Source: an uncultured Phocaeicola sp.
GTDB lineage: Bacteria; Bacteroidota; Bacteroidia; Bacteroidales; Bacteroidaceae
Assembly (NCBI GenBank): GCA_947581855.1
Contig: CANPVZ010000025.1
Location: forward strand, 1-55,268
Length of the DNA: 55,268 bases
Direction: 5' to 3'
A program made the position numbers and the translations under genes. The notes beneath the pieces are model-generated. The model did not search any database, was not told where the DNA came from, and saw only the letters and a list, made by a program, of their open reading frames with translations. Below are positions 18,237-27,859 of the stretch, piece by piece. How positions within the stretch are numbered: position 1 is the first letter of the stretch; each line of letters opens with the position of its first letter.

Positions 18237-18773
18237 AATCTACACATATATTTTAAATGAGTATAAAACAGAAAAAGCAGAGTTTTTGTTTAAAGACTGA
18301 CAATCCGTCATATAAACTGACAGAGATAACTTCTCTACTTTTTCCCAAACGAACTATTGAGAAAAACTATGTATTTTTCGGATGAGCCCTCTATGATTAT
18401 ATAACTAATGATGTTATCATATATAACTAACCTAGTTATCAAGATAACTAATGCTGTTATAACATCTGGACACATACAGTTTTTCCATGCTCTATAATTT
18501 ATTAATAATAAGGATGTTATATTTCTAATAAAATAATTATGACTTCATATAAATATAGCGGCGAAAATTATTAAGCCGTCTCATTTATCAACTCGCGAAT
18601 AGAATAATATACATATCCTTTTGATTTTCTTCAAACGAATTACAGTTTGGCACAGGGTTTGTACCATTATAAACGTATGATTTACTACAAGGCAAAAAAG
18701 ATTAATGAAGCAAGCCGTGAACAATCTTACAAAAATTAAGTTTTGAATAGTAACAAATAAAAAAGATACAATT
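18237..18773. other. Divergent intergenic region between the efflux operon and dnaK
   Basis: Holds the class A array (18401-18465). Nearer dnaK, the sequence TTAAGTTTTG (about 18738-18747) may serve as the -7 region. No CIRCE-type element (TTAGCACTC-N9-GAGTGCTAA) is seen upstream of dnaK. A short minus-strand open frame here overlaps the dnaK start and is not credible. Confidence 0.45.
18401..18465. repeat. 22-bp-period dyad array, class A (3 units)
   Basis: Units start at 18401, 18423 and 18444 (spacing 22 and 21 bp). Every unit is a perfect dyad ATAAC-N7-GTTAT with middle parts TAATGAT, TAACCTA and TAATGCT. The array at 32348 has the same 22/21 spacing and core. It lies 165 bp upstream of the TolC gene and about 310 bp upstream of dnaK. 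Confidence 0.7.
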
Positions 18774-20678
18774 ATGGGAAAGATTATTGGAATTGATTTA
18801 GGAACTACCAATTCATGTGTTGCCGTTTTCGAGGGTAACGAACCGGTAGTAATTGCTAACAGTGAAGGAAAACGTACGACTCCATCTATCGTGGCTTTTG
18901 TCGATGGTGGCGAACGTAAAGTAGGCGATCCTGCTAAACGCCAAGCTATCACCAATCCGAAACGTACAATTTTCTCTATCAAACGTTTCATGGGTGAAAA
19001 TTGGGATCAAGTACAAAAAGAAATCGCACGTGTACCTTATAAAGTAGTGAAAGGCGATAACAACACTCCACGCGTAGACATCGACGGGCGTTTATATACT
19101 CCGCAAGAGATCTCAGCTATGATTCTTCAAAAAATGAAGAAAACAGCAGAAGATTATCTTGGACAAGAGGTTACAGAAGCCGTTATCACCGTACCGGCCT
19201 ATTTCTCTGATTCGCAACGTCAGGCAACCAAAGAAGCCGGACAAATTGCAGGATTGGATGTAAAACGTATTGTTAATGAACCGACTGCGGCAGCTTTAGC
19301 TTACGGTATCGATAAAGCACATAAAGATATGAAGATTGCCGTATTCGACCTTGGTGGCGGTACATTCGATATTTCTATTCTTGAGTTTGGCGGCGGTGTA
19401 TTTGAAGTGCTTTCTACTAATGGTGATACTCACTTGGGTGGTGATGACTTCGATCAAGTAATTATAGACTGGTTAGTAGAAGAGTTCAAGAACGACGAAG
19501 GTGCCGACCTCAAACAAGACCCAATGGCATTACAACGCTTGAAAGAAGCTGCCGAAAAAGCAAAAATTGAACTATCTTCTTCCACATCAACTGAAATCAA
19601 CTTGCCGTACATTATGCCTGTAGGCGGTGTGCCTAAACACTTGGTTAAAACATTAACCCGCGCTAAATTCGAATCTTTAGCTCACAACTTGATTCAAGCA
19701 TGTCTTGAGCCGTGCAAGAAAGCAATGCAAGACGCAGGTTTGAGTAACTCAGATATCGATGAAGTTATTTTAGTTGGTGGCTCTTCACGTATTCCGGCCG
19801 TGCAGAAATTGGTAGAAGACTTTTTTGGTAAAGTGCCTTCTAAAGGGGTAAATCCAGATGAAGTGGTAGCCGTAGGTGCAGCTGTTCAAGGCGCTGTGTT
19901 GACAGACGAAATTAAAGGCGTGGTATTGTTAGATGTCACTCCATTGTCAATGGGTATCGAAACCTTAGGTGGTGTAATGACTAAGTTAATTGATGCCAAC
20001 ACAACTATTCCATGTAAGAAGAGCGAAACGTTCTCGACCGCAGCTGATAACCAAACAGAAGTAACCATTCACGTATTACAAGGAGAACGTCCGATGGCAG
20101 CACAGAATAAATCAATCGGTCAATTCAACCTGACAGGCATAGCACCGGCACGTCGTGGTGTTCCACAAATCGAAGTAACATTTGACATTGACGCCAATGG
20201 TATTCTAAAGGTATCTGCTAAAGATAAAGCAACAGGTAAAGAACAAGCCATCCGCATCGAAGCCTCTTCCGGTTTAAGTAAAGAAGAAATCGAGAAGATG
20301 AAAGCCGAAGCGGAAGCTAATGCTGAAGCAGATAAAAAAGAACGCGAAAGAATCGATAAAATGAACCAAGCTGACAGTATGATTTTCCAAACCGAAAACC
20401 AATTGAAAGAGTTGGGTGATAAGATTCCTGCTGATAAAAAAGCTCCTATCGAAGCCGCTTTACAAAAATTAAAAGACGCTCACAAGGCACAGGATGTAGC
20501 TGCATGTGATGCTGCCATGGCTGAACTAAATACAGCTTTCCAAGCAGCAAGCGCTGAAATGTATGCACAAAGTGGTGCACAGGCTAACGCAGGTACCGGA
20601 TCCGGTCAACAACAAGAAAGTTCATCTAACAAACAAGATGATAATATTCAAGATGCTGATTTTGAGGAAGTCAAATAA
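18774..20678 (+). CDS. dnaK: Chaperone DnaK (Hsp70)
   Basis: A 634-residue Hsp70. The ATPase domain (residues 1-380) shows [13 protein letters not shown], the phosphate-2 motif [15 protein letters not shown] and the adenosine motif [12 protein letters not shown] substrate-binding beta domain and a helical lid follow, then a Gln/Ser/Asn-rich tail ending in the usual acidic DADFEEVK. It binds unfolded stretches of proteins in an ATP cycle with DnaJ and GrpE, neither of which is nearby. Monocistronic, with a terminator at 20766. Full length, no lesion. Confidence 0.99.
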   Translation: MGKIIGIDLGTTNSCVAVFEGNEPVVIANSEGKRTTPSIVAFVDGGERKVGDPAKRQAITNPKRTIFSIKRFMGENWDQVQKEIARVPYKVVKGDNNTPRVDIDGRLYTPQEISAMILQKMKKTAEDYLGQEVTEAVITVPAYFSDSQRQATKEAGQIAGLDVKRIVNEPTAAALAYGIDKAHKDMKIAVFDLGGGTFDISILEFGGGVFEVLSTNGDTHLGGDDFDQVIIDWLVEEFKNDEGADLKQDPMALQRLKEAAEKAKIELSSSTSTEINLPYIMPVGGVPKHLVKTLTRAKFESLAHNLIQACLEPCKKAMQDAGLSNSDIDEVILVGGSSRIPAVQKLVEDFFGKVPSKGVNPDEVVAVGAAVQGAVLTDEIKGVVLLDVTPLSMGIETLGGVMTKLIDANTTIPCKKSETFSTAADNQTEVTIHVLQGERPMAAQNKSIGQFNLTGIAPARRGVPQIEVTFDIDANGILKVSAKDKATGKEQAIRIEASSGLSKEEIEKMKAEAEANAEADKKERERIDKMNQADSMIFQTENQLKELGDKIPADKKAPIEAALQKLKDAHKAQDVAACDAAMAELNTAFQAASAEMYAQSGAQANAGTGSGQQQESSSNKQDDNIQDADFEEVK

Positions 20679-20765
20679 GTTATCAGAAGAAAACAATAAA
20701 AGGAGCTATCTAAAAAGTAAAAATTGAATTAGCTAAAGTTATAGATTGTAACTGAATACATAAAG

Positions 20766-20813
20766 AGTGCCACTTTAACCCATGAGAATGAGGTGTGAAG
20801 TGGCGCTTTTTTC
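20766..20813 (+). terminator. dnaK terminator
   Basis: AGTGCCACTT (20766-20775) pairs with AAGTGGCGCT (20798-20807, one G-T pair), followed by TTTTTT. It is 88 bp after the dnaK stop. Confidence 0.8.
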
Positions 20814-21143
20814 TATACTTGGACCCTATCAATTCTAATATTAAAGATTAAATTTAAACTTTCAGACTTTTTGGACAGCTTTTTTATTATATAATAAACA
20901 ATATATCGAATAAGGTTTTAGGGTATTGGTTTTCAATAGCCCTATTCCTTCTTCTATATAAACTCTAATATATATTATCCATCACTTACCAGCAAATCAG
21001 GTATACGAATACCGTTGAGAGATATAATAAAAAGAATTATGCATTTATATCTTTTTGAGAATGTATAAAACTTTATATATCTTTGCTTAAGGATATCATT
21101 TAACGTTATCAATAAAAAATCCATATTAAAATAAATAAGCTTT
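20814..21143. other. Intergenic, no gene
   Basis: AT-rich spacer between the dnaK terminator and the flavin reductase gene. Possible promoter sequence ATATCTTTG at about 21077-21085 (TATCTTTG -7 element), which would leave a leader of about 50 nt. Confidence 0.4.
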
Positions 21144-21647
21144 ATGAAAAAAGTAGAAATTAAAGACTTGTCGGAAAACTTCTTCGAAACCATAGGTAAA
21201 GAATGGATGCTGATTACTGCCGGCACAAAAGAACAGTTCAACACTATGACGGCAAGCTGGGGCGGCATCGGTTGGCTTTGGAACAAGCCTGTGGTTTTCG
21301 TATTTGTACGTCCGGAACGTTATACATTCGAATTTACGGAAAAAAACGACTCCTTTACTCTTGCGTTCCTCGGAAAAGAGCACCGAAATATCTATAATTT
21401 CTGTGGGAGTCATTCGGGTAGAGATTCCGATAAAGTGAAAGCCACTGGACTCAAACCGCTTTTCACAGAATCCGGAAATGTTACATTTGAACAAGCACGT
21501 CTTACTCTGGAATGTAAAAAGCTATATGCGGAGCTTCTTTCACCAGATGGGTTCTTTGATTCATCTTTAATCGAGAAGTGGTATAACGAACATGGAGGCA
21601 TGCATAAAATGTATGTGGCAGAAATAGTCAGTGCTTTCGGAAAATAA
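21144..21647 (+). CDS. Flavin reductase-like (flavoredoxin-type) FMN-binding protein
   Basis: A 167-residue protein of the flavin-reductase-like split-barrel family. WMLITAGTKEQFNTMTASWGGIGWLWNKPVVFVFVRPERYTFEF carries the FMN-binding strand pair with the TMTAS.G..G..W..P motif; FCGSHSGRDSDK and LTLECKKLY follow. Known family members reduce or bind FMN and pass electrons on; the partner here is unknown. Length is typical. It is a single gene followed by a stem-loop at 21692. Confidence 0.88.
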   Translation: MKKVEIKDLSENFFETIGKEWMLITAGTKEQFNTMTASWGGIGWLWNKPVVFVFVRPERYTFEFTEKNDSFTLAFLGKEHRNIYNFCGSHSGRDSDKVKATGLKPLFTESGNVTFEQARLTLECKKLYAELLSPDGFFDSSLIEKWYNEHGGMHKMYVAEIVSAFGK

Positions 21648-21691
21648 TCACCGAACTTTTATTTCTCTTTCAATTCGAAAACATACCAATA

Positions 21692-21739
21692 TGAACAGCG
21701 CTCCTAAAATAGGGAGCACAACTACCGGAGCACTGTTCA
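21692..21739 (+). terminator. Stem-loop after the flavin reductase gene
   Basis: TGAACAGCGCTCC (21692-21704) pairs with GGAGCACTGTTCA (21727-21739) with one mismatch, followed by ATAAAAAATAATTTT. A smaller hairpin, GCTCC...GGAGC, can compete inside the loop. Confidence 0.65.
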
Positions 21740-22201
21740 ATAAAAAATAATTTTAATTGATAGACCAACGGTACCCAAAATAAAGCATAATCATCCAATC
21801 ATTTATTGACTTACCAATTACTTCAACATATAATAGTTACTCGTTTGATTGCTATCATTACTTTATTACATCCAAAAATAATACATCTAAATTAGTTATT
21901 CATATGTTTGAAATAAATAAGCTATTTTCTGTCTCTCCAACGCTTTTCCGATAGCATTATGAACACTGAAATACAAACCTTCAGCATATCATTGCTTTAT
22001 TATGAATGATAACTTTAGCTATCTATAAACAACAGACTCTCAATTTTCCACTTCTTTATATCCTAATAGCTATCATTCCAAAAGGATTAATAAGAATAGA
22101 TATTCGACTTCTTTAAACTCACTAAATCCTTTCAAAGAACTTTCACTAGTTTATATATAAAATCATTATTTTGATTAATTTTGGCGATAAATATATTGCG
22201 T
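21740..22201. promoter_or_regulatory. Intergenic with promoter for the GH35 gene
   Basis: No gene. TAATTTTG (22176-22183) is a -7 element that overlaps the first codon of the longest possible GH35 frame (22181). This shows that translation must start later, at the ATG at 22202. Confidence 0.6.
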
Positions 22202-24562
22202 ATGAAAAAGATATTTTTAATTCTAGCTCTATTCTTGGGAATCTGTAACTTATTACTCCTACATGCACAAAATACGGATCAGTATAGTTTCAAAGCAGGT
22301 AAAGGTTCCTTCTTATTAAATGGGAAACCTTTTGTTATAAAAGCTGCTGAATTGCACTATCCACGTATTCCAAAACCTTATTGGGACCAACGCATAAAAC
22401 TTTGCAAAGCATTAGGGATGAATACTGTTTGCCTTTATGTCTTTTGGAATACCCACGAACCTCGACCGGGAGAATTTGACTTTACAGGCCAAAATGATTT
22501 AGCGGAGTTCTGCCGTCTATGCCACCAAAACAACATGTATGTCATTCTACGTCCGGGACCATATGTTTGTGCCGAATGGGAAATGGGTGGATTACCGTGG
22601 TGGTTATTAAAGAAAAAAGATATCCAATTGCGTAAATCCGATCCTTATTTCATTGATCGCGTAACATTATTTGAGCAGGCCGTTGCCCGTCAAGTTGCCG
22701 AGATGAGTATTGCCAAAGGAGGACCTATTATTATGGTACAAGTAGAAAATGAATACGGTTCATACGGAGAAGACAAAGGCTACGTATCACAAATCAGAGA
22801 TATTATACGCTCTACGTTTCCCGATATAACTTTGTTTCAATGCGACTGGTCATCCAATTTCACTAAGAATGGGCTGGACGATCTTATATGGACTATCAAC
22901 TTCGGCACGGGAGCTAATATAGAACAACAATTTGCTCCTCTTAAGAAGATTCGTCCCGACACTCCTCTAATGTGTTCTGAGTTTTGGAGTGGTTGGTTCG
23001 ACAAATGGGGAGCACATCATGAAACACGTCCTGCCGAAAACATGATAAAAGGAATTGATGAAATGTTATCCAAAGGTATCTCTTTCAGTTTATACATGAC
23101 TCATGGAGGTACCAACTGGGGACATTGGGCGGGAGCAAACTCTCCCGGATTTGCTCCGGATGTAACTTCATATGACTATGACGCACCCATTAGCGAATCC
23201 GGACAAACCACCCCTAAATATTGGGCTTTAAGAAAAACATTGGCTAAATATATGAATGGTGAAAAACAAACAAAAGTACCCCCGTTAATAAAGTCCATTT
23301 GTATTCCGGCTTTTGAGTTTACCGAAGTCGCCCCTCTTTTTGCTAATCTTCCTGAAGCAAAAAATGACAAAGATATCCATACCATGGAACATTACGACCA
23401 AGGGTTCGGCAGCATTCTCTATCGCACCACTTTACCGGAAATACCATCCCGTTCGCTACTTACTATAAACGAAGCCCATGATTATGCGCAAATATTCCTG
23501 AATGGGAAATATATCGGTAAGCTGGATAGAAGGAATGGAGAAAAACAACTCACATTACCACCATCTCCTAAAGGGACACAACTCGATATCTTAGTCGAGG
23601 CTATGGGACGTATTAACTTCGGACGGGCTATTAAGGATTATAAAGGCATTACGCAAAATGTTCAACTGACAATCGATATGGATGGTTATCCTTTCACTTG
23701 CGATTTGAAGAACTGGGAAGTTTACAATATCGAAGAAGCCTACGAGTTCTATCAAAAGATGAAATTCCAACCTATCCAATCGTTGAAAGACAGTTTAGGG
23801 CAGCGCATACCAGGTTGTTATCGCACTACATTCCAAGTAAAGAAACCGGGAGATACGTTTCTGAATTTTGAAACTTGGGGAAAAGGACTGGTCTATGTCA
23901 ACGGACATGCCATGGGACGTATCTGGGAAATAGGTCCTCAACAAACACTTTACATGCCTGGCTGTTGGCTGAAAAAAGGAGAAAACGAAATTTTGATATT
24001 TGATATCATCGGTCCTAAAAAAGCCCAATCCGAAGGCTTGGACAAACCTATACTTGATCAGTTGCTTATCAACAAACCATTGATTCATCGCAATGCCGGA
24101 CAAGAACTAAATTTATCAGAAGAAAAATCACTTGCATTCCGGGGTAGCTTCAAACCTGGAAATGGCTGGCAGGAAATAAAATTCAATAAACCTTCTACCG
24201 GTCGTTACATCTGTTTGGAAGCAATAAACTCCCATGATGAGACAGAGTTGGCATGTATTGCCGAAATGTATCTGCTAAACGAGAAAGGAGAGCGCATTTC
24301 ACGCGAGCCGTGGATAGTAAATTATGCCGATAGTGAGGAAGTTACCCGTCTGAACTGTTCTGCCGATAAGTTATTCGATTTGCAAGAATCCACCTATTGG
24401 AGCACAGTAAAAGGCAATGCCTACCCTCACGCTTTTATAATCGACTTAGGCGCGACTCATACATTAACCGGACTTCAATATTTACCTCGTATGGAAAGCG
24501 AAGTACCGGGGAGTATTAAAGATTTCAATGTATATATCAAAAAAGAACCTTTCAAATATTAG
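22202..24562 (+). CDS. GH35 beta-galactosidase with C-terminal carbohydrate-binding-like domain
   Basis: A 786-residue secreted glycosidase. After a signal peptide (MKKIFLILALFLGICNLLLLHAQ) comes a GH35 barrel (residues about 30-350) with YPRIPKPYWDQRIKLCKALGMNTV, the acid/base motif VQVENEYGSYG (about 180-190) and the nucleophile in LMCSEFWSGWF (Glu260). Beta-sandwich domains follow (FVNGHAMGRIW). Residues about 655-786 resemble a discoidin/F5-8C domain (RYICLEAINSHDE, HAFIIDLG, LTGLQYLPR). It should release terminal beta-galactose from glycans in the periplasm or outside. It is not in a polysaccharide locus: no SusC/D or sulfatase lies nearby. The start is set by the promoter overlapping the longer frame. 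Confidence 0.93.
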   Translation: MKKIFLILALFLGICNLLLLHAQNTDQYSFKAGKGSFLLNGKPFVIKAAELHYPRIPKPYWDQRIKLCKALGMNTVCLYVFWNTHEPRPGEFDFTGQNDLAEFCRLCHQNNMYVILRPGPYVCAEWEMGGLPWWLLKKKDIQLRKSDPYFIDRVTLFEQAVARQVAEMSIAKGGPIIMVQVENEYGSYGEDKGYVSQIRDIIRSTFPDITLFQCDWSSNFTKNGLDDLIWTINFGTGANIEQQFAPLKKIRPDTPLMCSEFWSGWFDKWGAHHETRPAENMIKGIDEMLSKGISFSLYMTHGGTNWGHWAGANSPGFAPDVTSYDYDAPISESGQTTPKYWALRKTLAKYMNGEKQTKVPPLIKSICIPAFEFTEVAPLFANLPEAKNDKDIHTMEHYDQGFGSILYRTTLPEIPSRSLLTINEAHDYAQIFLNGKYIGKLDRRNGEKQLTLPPSPKGTQLDILVEAMGRINFGRAIKDYKGITQNVQLTIDMDGYPFTCDLKNWEVYNIEEAYEFYQKMKFQPIQSLKDSLGQRIPGCYRTTFQVKKPGDTFLNFETWGKGLVYVNGHAMGRIWEIGPQQTLYMPGCWLKKGENEILIFDIIGPKKAQSEGLDKPILDQLLINKPLIHRNAGQELNLSEEKSLAFRGSFKPGNGWQEIKFNKPSTGRYICLEAINSHDETELACIAEMYLLNEKGERISREPWIVNYADSEEVTRLNCSADKLFDLQESTYWSTVKGNAYPHAFIIDLGATHTLTGLQYLPRMESEVPGSIKDFNVYIKKEPFKY

Positions 24563-24791
24563 CCTCCACATATTTTTTAAAATATACGAAAAGGTTTTCA
24601 ATTCTACTTAAACAAGCTGAAAGACACTTGTTGGCAGTATAAAAAGGTTCCTCCAGAAGAATGTTAAAAAGGTAGTATCACAGTTGAAACTTGAATATGG
24701 CTTCATTCAACTACTCAACAAAGTTTTCATTTTCTACTGTTACTACTATCACTCTTTTTTTGAAACATCGCCTAACAATGGATTTTATGTA

Positions 24792-24839
24792 TGGTGGTAG
24801 TAGCTTTTTCAAAGTACAGAGAAACGGATACTACCACCA
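24792..24839. repeat. Perfect 11-bp inverted repeat
   Basis: TGGTGGTAGTA (24792-24802) is the exact inverse of TACTACCACCA (24829-24839), with 26 nt between. No T-run follows. It could be an RNA hairpin in a leader or trailer, or a protein-binding pair. Confidence 0.5.
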
Positions 24840-25065
24840 CTTTTCAATGATTCCTACAAAAAACAATGAAAATTCCGCATATATTCTGCATTATTAAGAA
24901 GTCTTACCAACAGAAAACTTGAAACCACGAACAGAATGTATGGATCCTAAAGAAGAACCACGAGATCCGGTACATTACAATATACATCACACGGTCACAA
25001 GGTTCCTAACCGAGGATAGTCAACCTTAATCGGCTCTTCGTCACATCTAATCCGGTACACCCAAT

Positions 25066-25175
25066 AGAAACAAAAGTTTCACGCTGCAAAACTACTGTTC
25101 CAAAGCATATTGAAACTATAGTTTCAATCGCTTGGAACTATGGTTTCAAACATTCGAACAAAACATTCCATCTCA
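25066..25175. repeat. 22-bp-period dyad array, class B (5 units)
   Basis: Units of exactly 22 bp start at 25066, 25088, 25110, 25132 and 25154. Their cores are GAAACAAAAGTTTC, AAAACTACTGTTCC, GAAACTATAGTTTC, GGAACTATGGTTTC and CGAACAAAACATTC: a palindrome strongest in units 1 and 3. The 8-bp linkers differ. The array ends 204 bp before the phosphate transporter start and 112 bp before the Pho-box-like repeats. Confidence 0.75.
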
Positions 25176-25286
25176 ATCAACCAAACTTATAACGTTTGTT
25201 CCTATCCCCCCCTTCCACTTATAGGACCCTAAAATGAAAGGCCTCTCAGATGACAAAGGACTCATTTTCTTCATGAAATAAACAAT

Positions 25287-25343
25287 TGTAACAGTTTTGT
25301 AACATATATGACATTTCATTATAACATCAACTTTTCATCTTTG
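25287..25343 (+). promoter_or_regulatory. Pho-box-like direct repeat and promoter of the PiT gene
   Basis: TGTAACA (25287-25293) and TGTAACA (25298-25304) are perfect repeats 11 bp apart. A weaker third (TGACAT, 25309) keeps the phase. CATCTTTG (25336-25343) is a near-consensus -7 element, 32 bp from the repeat, and no -33 element is evident. The layout suits a response regulator that replaces -33 recognition. The same repeat occurs at 43949-43966 and 41452-41480. Confidence 0.65.
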
Positions 25344-25378
25344 CATCAAATAAAAATTAATTAAAACTACTGTAATAC

Positions 25379-27622
25379 ATGGAAACTATTTATTTAGGGT
25401 TTGTTATTTTCTTATTTGTGCTGGCCGTATTCGATTTATCTGTGGGTGTTAGCAACGATGCTGTTAACTTTCTCAACTCCGCAATCGGAGCAAAAGCAGC
25501 CACATTCAAAACAATCATTATCATTGCCGCAATCGGCATTTTCTGCGGTGCAACCATGAGTAACGGCATGATGGAGATTGCACGGCATGGTATCTTCCGT
25601 CCCGAACAGTTTTACTTTAACGAGTTAATGTGTATATTCCTTGCCGTCATGGTTACGGATATAGTATTACTCGATATTTTTAACTCATTGGGAATGCCAA
25701 CCTCTACTACCGTTTCAATGGTATTCGAGCTGTTGGGCGCTACTTTTGCCCTGACACTTATCAAACTGGCCTCTGACCCCACCGGAATGCTAAGCATTGC
25801 CGATCTGATGAATACAGAAAAAGCACTATCGGTCATTATGGCTATATTCGTTTCGGTAGCCATAGCCTTCTTCTTCGGAGCGATAGTGCAATTTCTGTCC
25901 CGACTTCTTTTCACATTCAATTATAAATCGAACTTAAAATGGAAAATCGGTATATTCGGAGGAGTAGCAACCACCTCTATCATTTATTTCATGCTTATTA
26001 AAGGCATCAAAGATCTTTCTTTCATGAACGCCGAAACGAAAGCTTTTATACACGATAATACACTATTTATTATCGGAGGCTGTTTCCTATTCTTCACGAT
26101 TGTAATGCAGATTCTTCATGCATGTAAAATAAATGTTTTCAAAATCATCGTATTAATGGGTACATTCGCTTTGGCTATGGCCTTTGCCGGTAACGATCTT
26201 GTCAACTTCATCGGAGTGCCTTTAGCAGGTTATTCTTCTTATACCGATTACGTTGCCAATGGGAATGGAGATCCGGCGAGGTTCCTGATGGGTTCGCTCA
26301 ACGCTCCTGCCCGTACACCGTTTATTTTCCTATTTATCGCGGGGGCTATCATGGTTTACTCTCTCATTACCTCCAAAAAAGCATATAATGTAGTAAAAAC
26401 TTCGGTCGACTTAGCTCGTCAAGATGTAGGCGACGAAATGTTCGGTTCTTCCCGCATGGCACGAAGTTTAGTACGTTCGTCCACGACTGCTGCCAACGCT
26501 TTATTACGCATTATACCTACAGGAATGAAACGTTGGATTAACAGTCGTTTCAACCAAGATGAAGTGATTTTGGAAAACGGTGCCGCCTTCGATATGGTAC
26601 GCGCCTCTATCAATCTGGTCATGGCTGGTTTGCTTATCGCTTTAGGAACATCGTTAAAACTTCCGCTTTCCACCACCTATGTAGCTTTCATGGTAGCAAT
26701 GGGTACTTCACTTGCCGACCGTGCATGGGGAAGAGAAAGCGCCGTGTTCCGTATTACCGGTGTATTGTCGGTTATTGGCGGCTGGTTCATTACCGCCGGA
26801 GCTGCCTTCACACTCTGTTTTTTAGTAGTGCTGGCCATGTATTACGGAGGTATGGTTCTCACCATTGCATTGGTTATACTGGCAATAGTACTCCTGATCC
26901 GCAGCAACATTCAATATAATAAAAAGAAGAAAGCAGAGAAAGCGGACGATCTCTTCAACCGGTTATTGGCAAGCAAAGACAAAGAAGAAGTATTTTCCCT
27001 TCTATCCCAACATATTGCCAACAACGAATCCGAATACATGGATTATGTGATACAAGTTTACCAACAAATAACCGACGGTTTCATCAACGAAGACTTGAAA
27101 AACTTGCGTCGTGCCGACAGTTCACTAAAGAATAAAAAAACAGAACTCAAAAAGATACGCCGAAAAGAAATGATTGGTATGCGCCGCATCGATAAAGATA
27201 TTGCTATTGAAAAAAACACTTGGTTCCATCTAGCAAGCAACAGCACACAACAGATGCTCTACTGTTTGCGAAGAATATGCGAACCTTGTCAAGAACACGT
27301 AGATAATAACTTCTCGCCTTTAGCCAAAGAGCATATAAAAGAATTCGTTCCCTTACGCGATACATTGATATACCTGCTCAACCATACTAAAATAATCATT
27401 TCCAACGGAAACTATACAAACGTAGACGATGTCCGTGCAGAATGCGACAAATTAAAAGAGGCATTATCACGTACACGTAAATTACAAATGAACCGGATGC
27501 AGGATGAAAAAGATAACCTGGCAGTTTCATATGTTTATCTGAATATGCTTCAAGAATCACAAGAATTGGTAAGTTCGTTGCGCCATTTGCTTCGCGCAGC
27601 CCGAAGTTTCCAAATGAATTAG
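25379..27622 (+). CDS. PiT-family inorganic phosphate transporter with C-terminal helical domain
   Basis: A 747-residue protein. The membrane part (residues about 1-515) has the PiT repeats: DLSVGVSNDAVNFLNSAIGAKAATFK with the GxNDxxN-like signature, and a second copy AFAGNDLVNFIGVPLAGY. GMPTSTTVSM and LPLSTTYVAFMVAMGTSLADR are the matching conserved TM motifs. Residues about 520-747 form a charged, helical cytoplasmic domain (KKKKAEKADDLFNRLL, LRRADSSLKNKK) resembling the PhoU-like tails of long Bacteroidetes PiT proteins. It imports phosphate with a cation across the inner membrane. It has its own Pho-box-like promoter and leads the series PiT-porin-ppk-ppx. Confidence 0.93.
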   Translation: METIYLGFVIFLFVLAVFDLSVGVSNDAVNFLNSAIGAKAATFKTIIIIAAIGIFCGATMSNGMMEIARHGIFRPEQFYFNELMCIFLAVMVTDIVLLDIFNSLGMPTSTTVSMVFELLGATFALTLIKLASDPTGMLSIADLMNTEKALSVIMAIFVSVAIAFFFGAIVQFLSRLLFTFNYKSNLKWKIGIFGGVATTSIIYFMLIKGIKDLSFMNAETKAFIHDNTLFIIGGCFLFFTIVMQILHACKINVFKIIVLMGTFALAMAFAGNDLVNFIGVPLAGYSSYTDYVANGNGDPARFLMGSLNAPARTPFIFLFIAGAIMVYSLITSKKAYNVVKTSVDLARQDVGDEMFGSSRMARSLVRSSTTAANALLRIIPTGMKRWINSRFNQDEVILENGAAFDMVRASINLVMAGLLIALGTSLKLPLSTTYVAFMVAMGTSLADRAWGRESAVFRITGVLSVIGGWFITAGAAFTLCFLVVLAMYYGGMVLTIALVILAIVLLIRSNIQYNKKKKAEKADDLFNRLLASKDKEEVFSLLSQHIANNESEYMDYVIQVYQQITDGFINEDLKNLRRADSSLKNKKTELKKIRRKEMIGMRRIDKDIAIEKNTWFHLASNSTQQMLYCLRRICEPCQEHVDNNFSPLAKEHIKEFVPLRDTLIYLLNHTKIIISNGNYTNVDDVRAECDKLKEALSRTRKLQMNRMQDEKDNLAVSYVYLNMLQESQELVSSLRHLLRAARSFQMN

Positions 27623-27859
27623 GCAATATGAACATACATCACATTTTAACAGGAAAGAGCTTCCGTATCCATATCAAGGATACCGGAGGCCTTCCACATG
27701 TTTCCGGAAATATTCCAATAAATACCATGTAAAGGATTCCTCTACATTATAAGTTTGCAAAAGAAATATAAAGTACGGACTGTTCCGAAACATCAAAAAC
27801 AAAATAGAACAGCGGGACACAGATTAAAATTAACTTCAAAACTATAAATCGCTGCAAGA
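27623..27859. other. Spacer between the PiT and porin genes with a small stem-loop
   Basis: TCCGTATCC (about 27663-27671) and GGATACCGGA (about 27679-27688) can pair, giving a modest hairpin 40 bp after the PiT stop. No separate promoter for the porin is convincing, so read-through is possible. Confidence 0.4.

Larger units (their letters stand above)
24563..25378. other. 816-bp intergenic region upstream of the phosphate transporter
   Basis: No credible gene; a 68-codon open frame at 24691 has no family features. It holds an 11-bp inverted repeat (24792-24839), the class B 22-bp array (25066-25175), the Pho-box-like repeats (25287-25304) and a -7 element (25336-25343). Confidence 0.6.

Noticed and set aside
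18700..18773. HrcA/CIRCE control of dnaK
   Set aside because: No TTAGCACTC-N9-GAGTGCTAA element is present upstream.
18581..18991. 136-codon minus-strand frame overlapping the start of dnaK
   Set aside because: Over half of it is antisense to the dnaK ATPase domain; no family features.
24691..24897. 68-codon open frame upstream of the phosphate transporter
   Set aside because: It spans the 11-bp inverted repeat, has no recognisable residues and no ribosome-binding context.
25066..25175. 22-bp arrays as CRISPR repeats
   Set aside because: Units are only 22 bp, repeats and linkers both vary, there are no unique spacers of 30 bp or so, and no cas gene is in the window.
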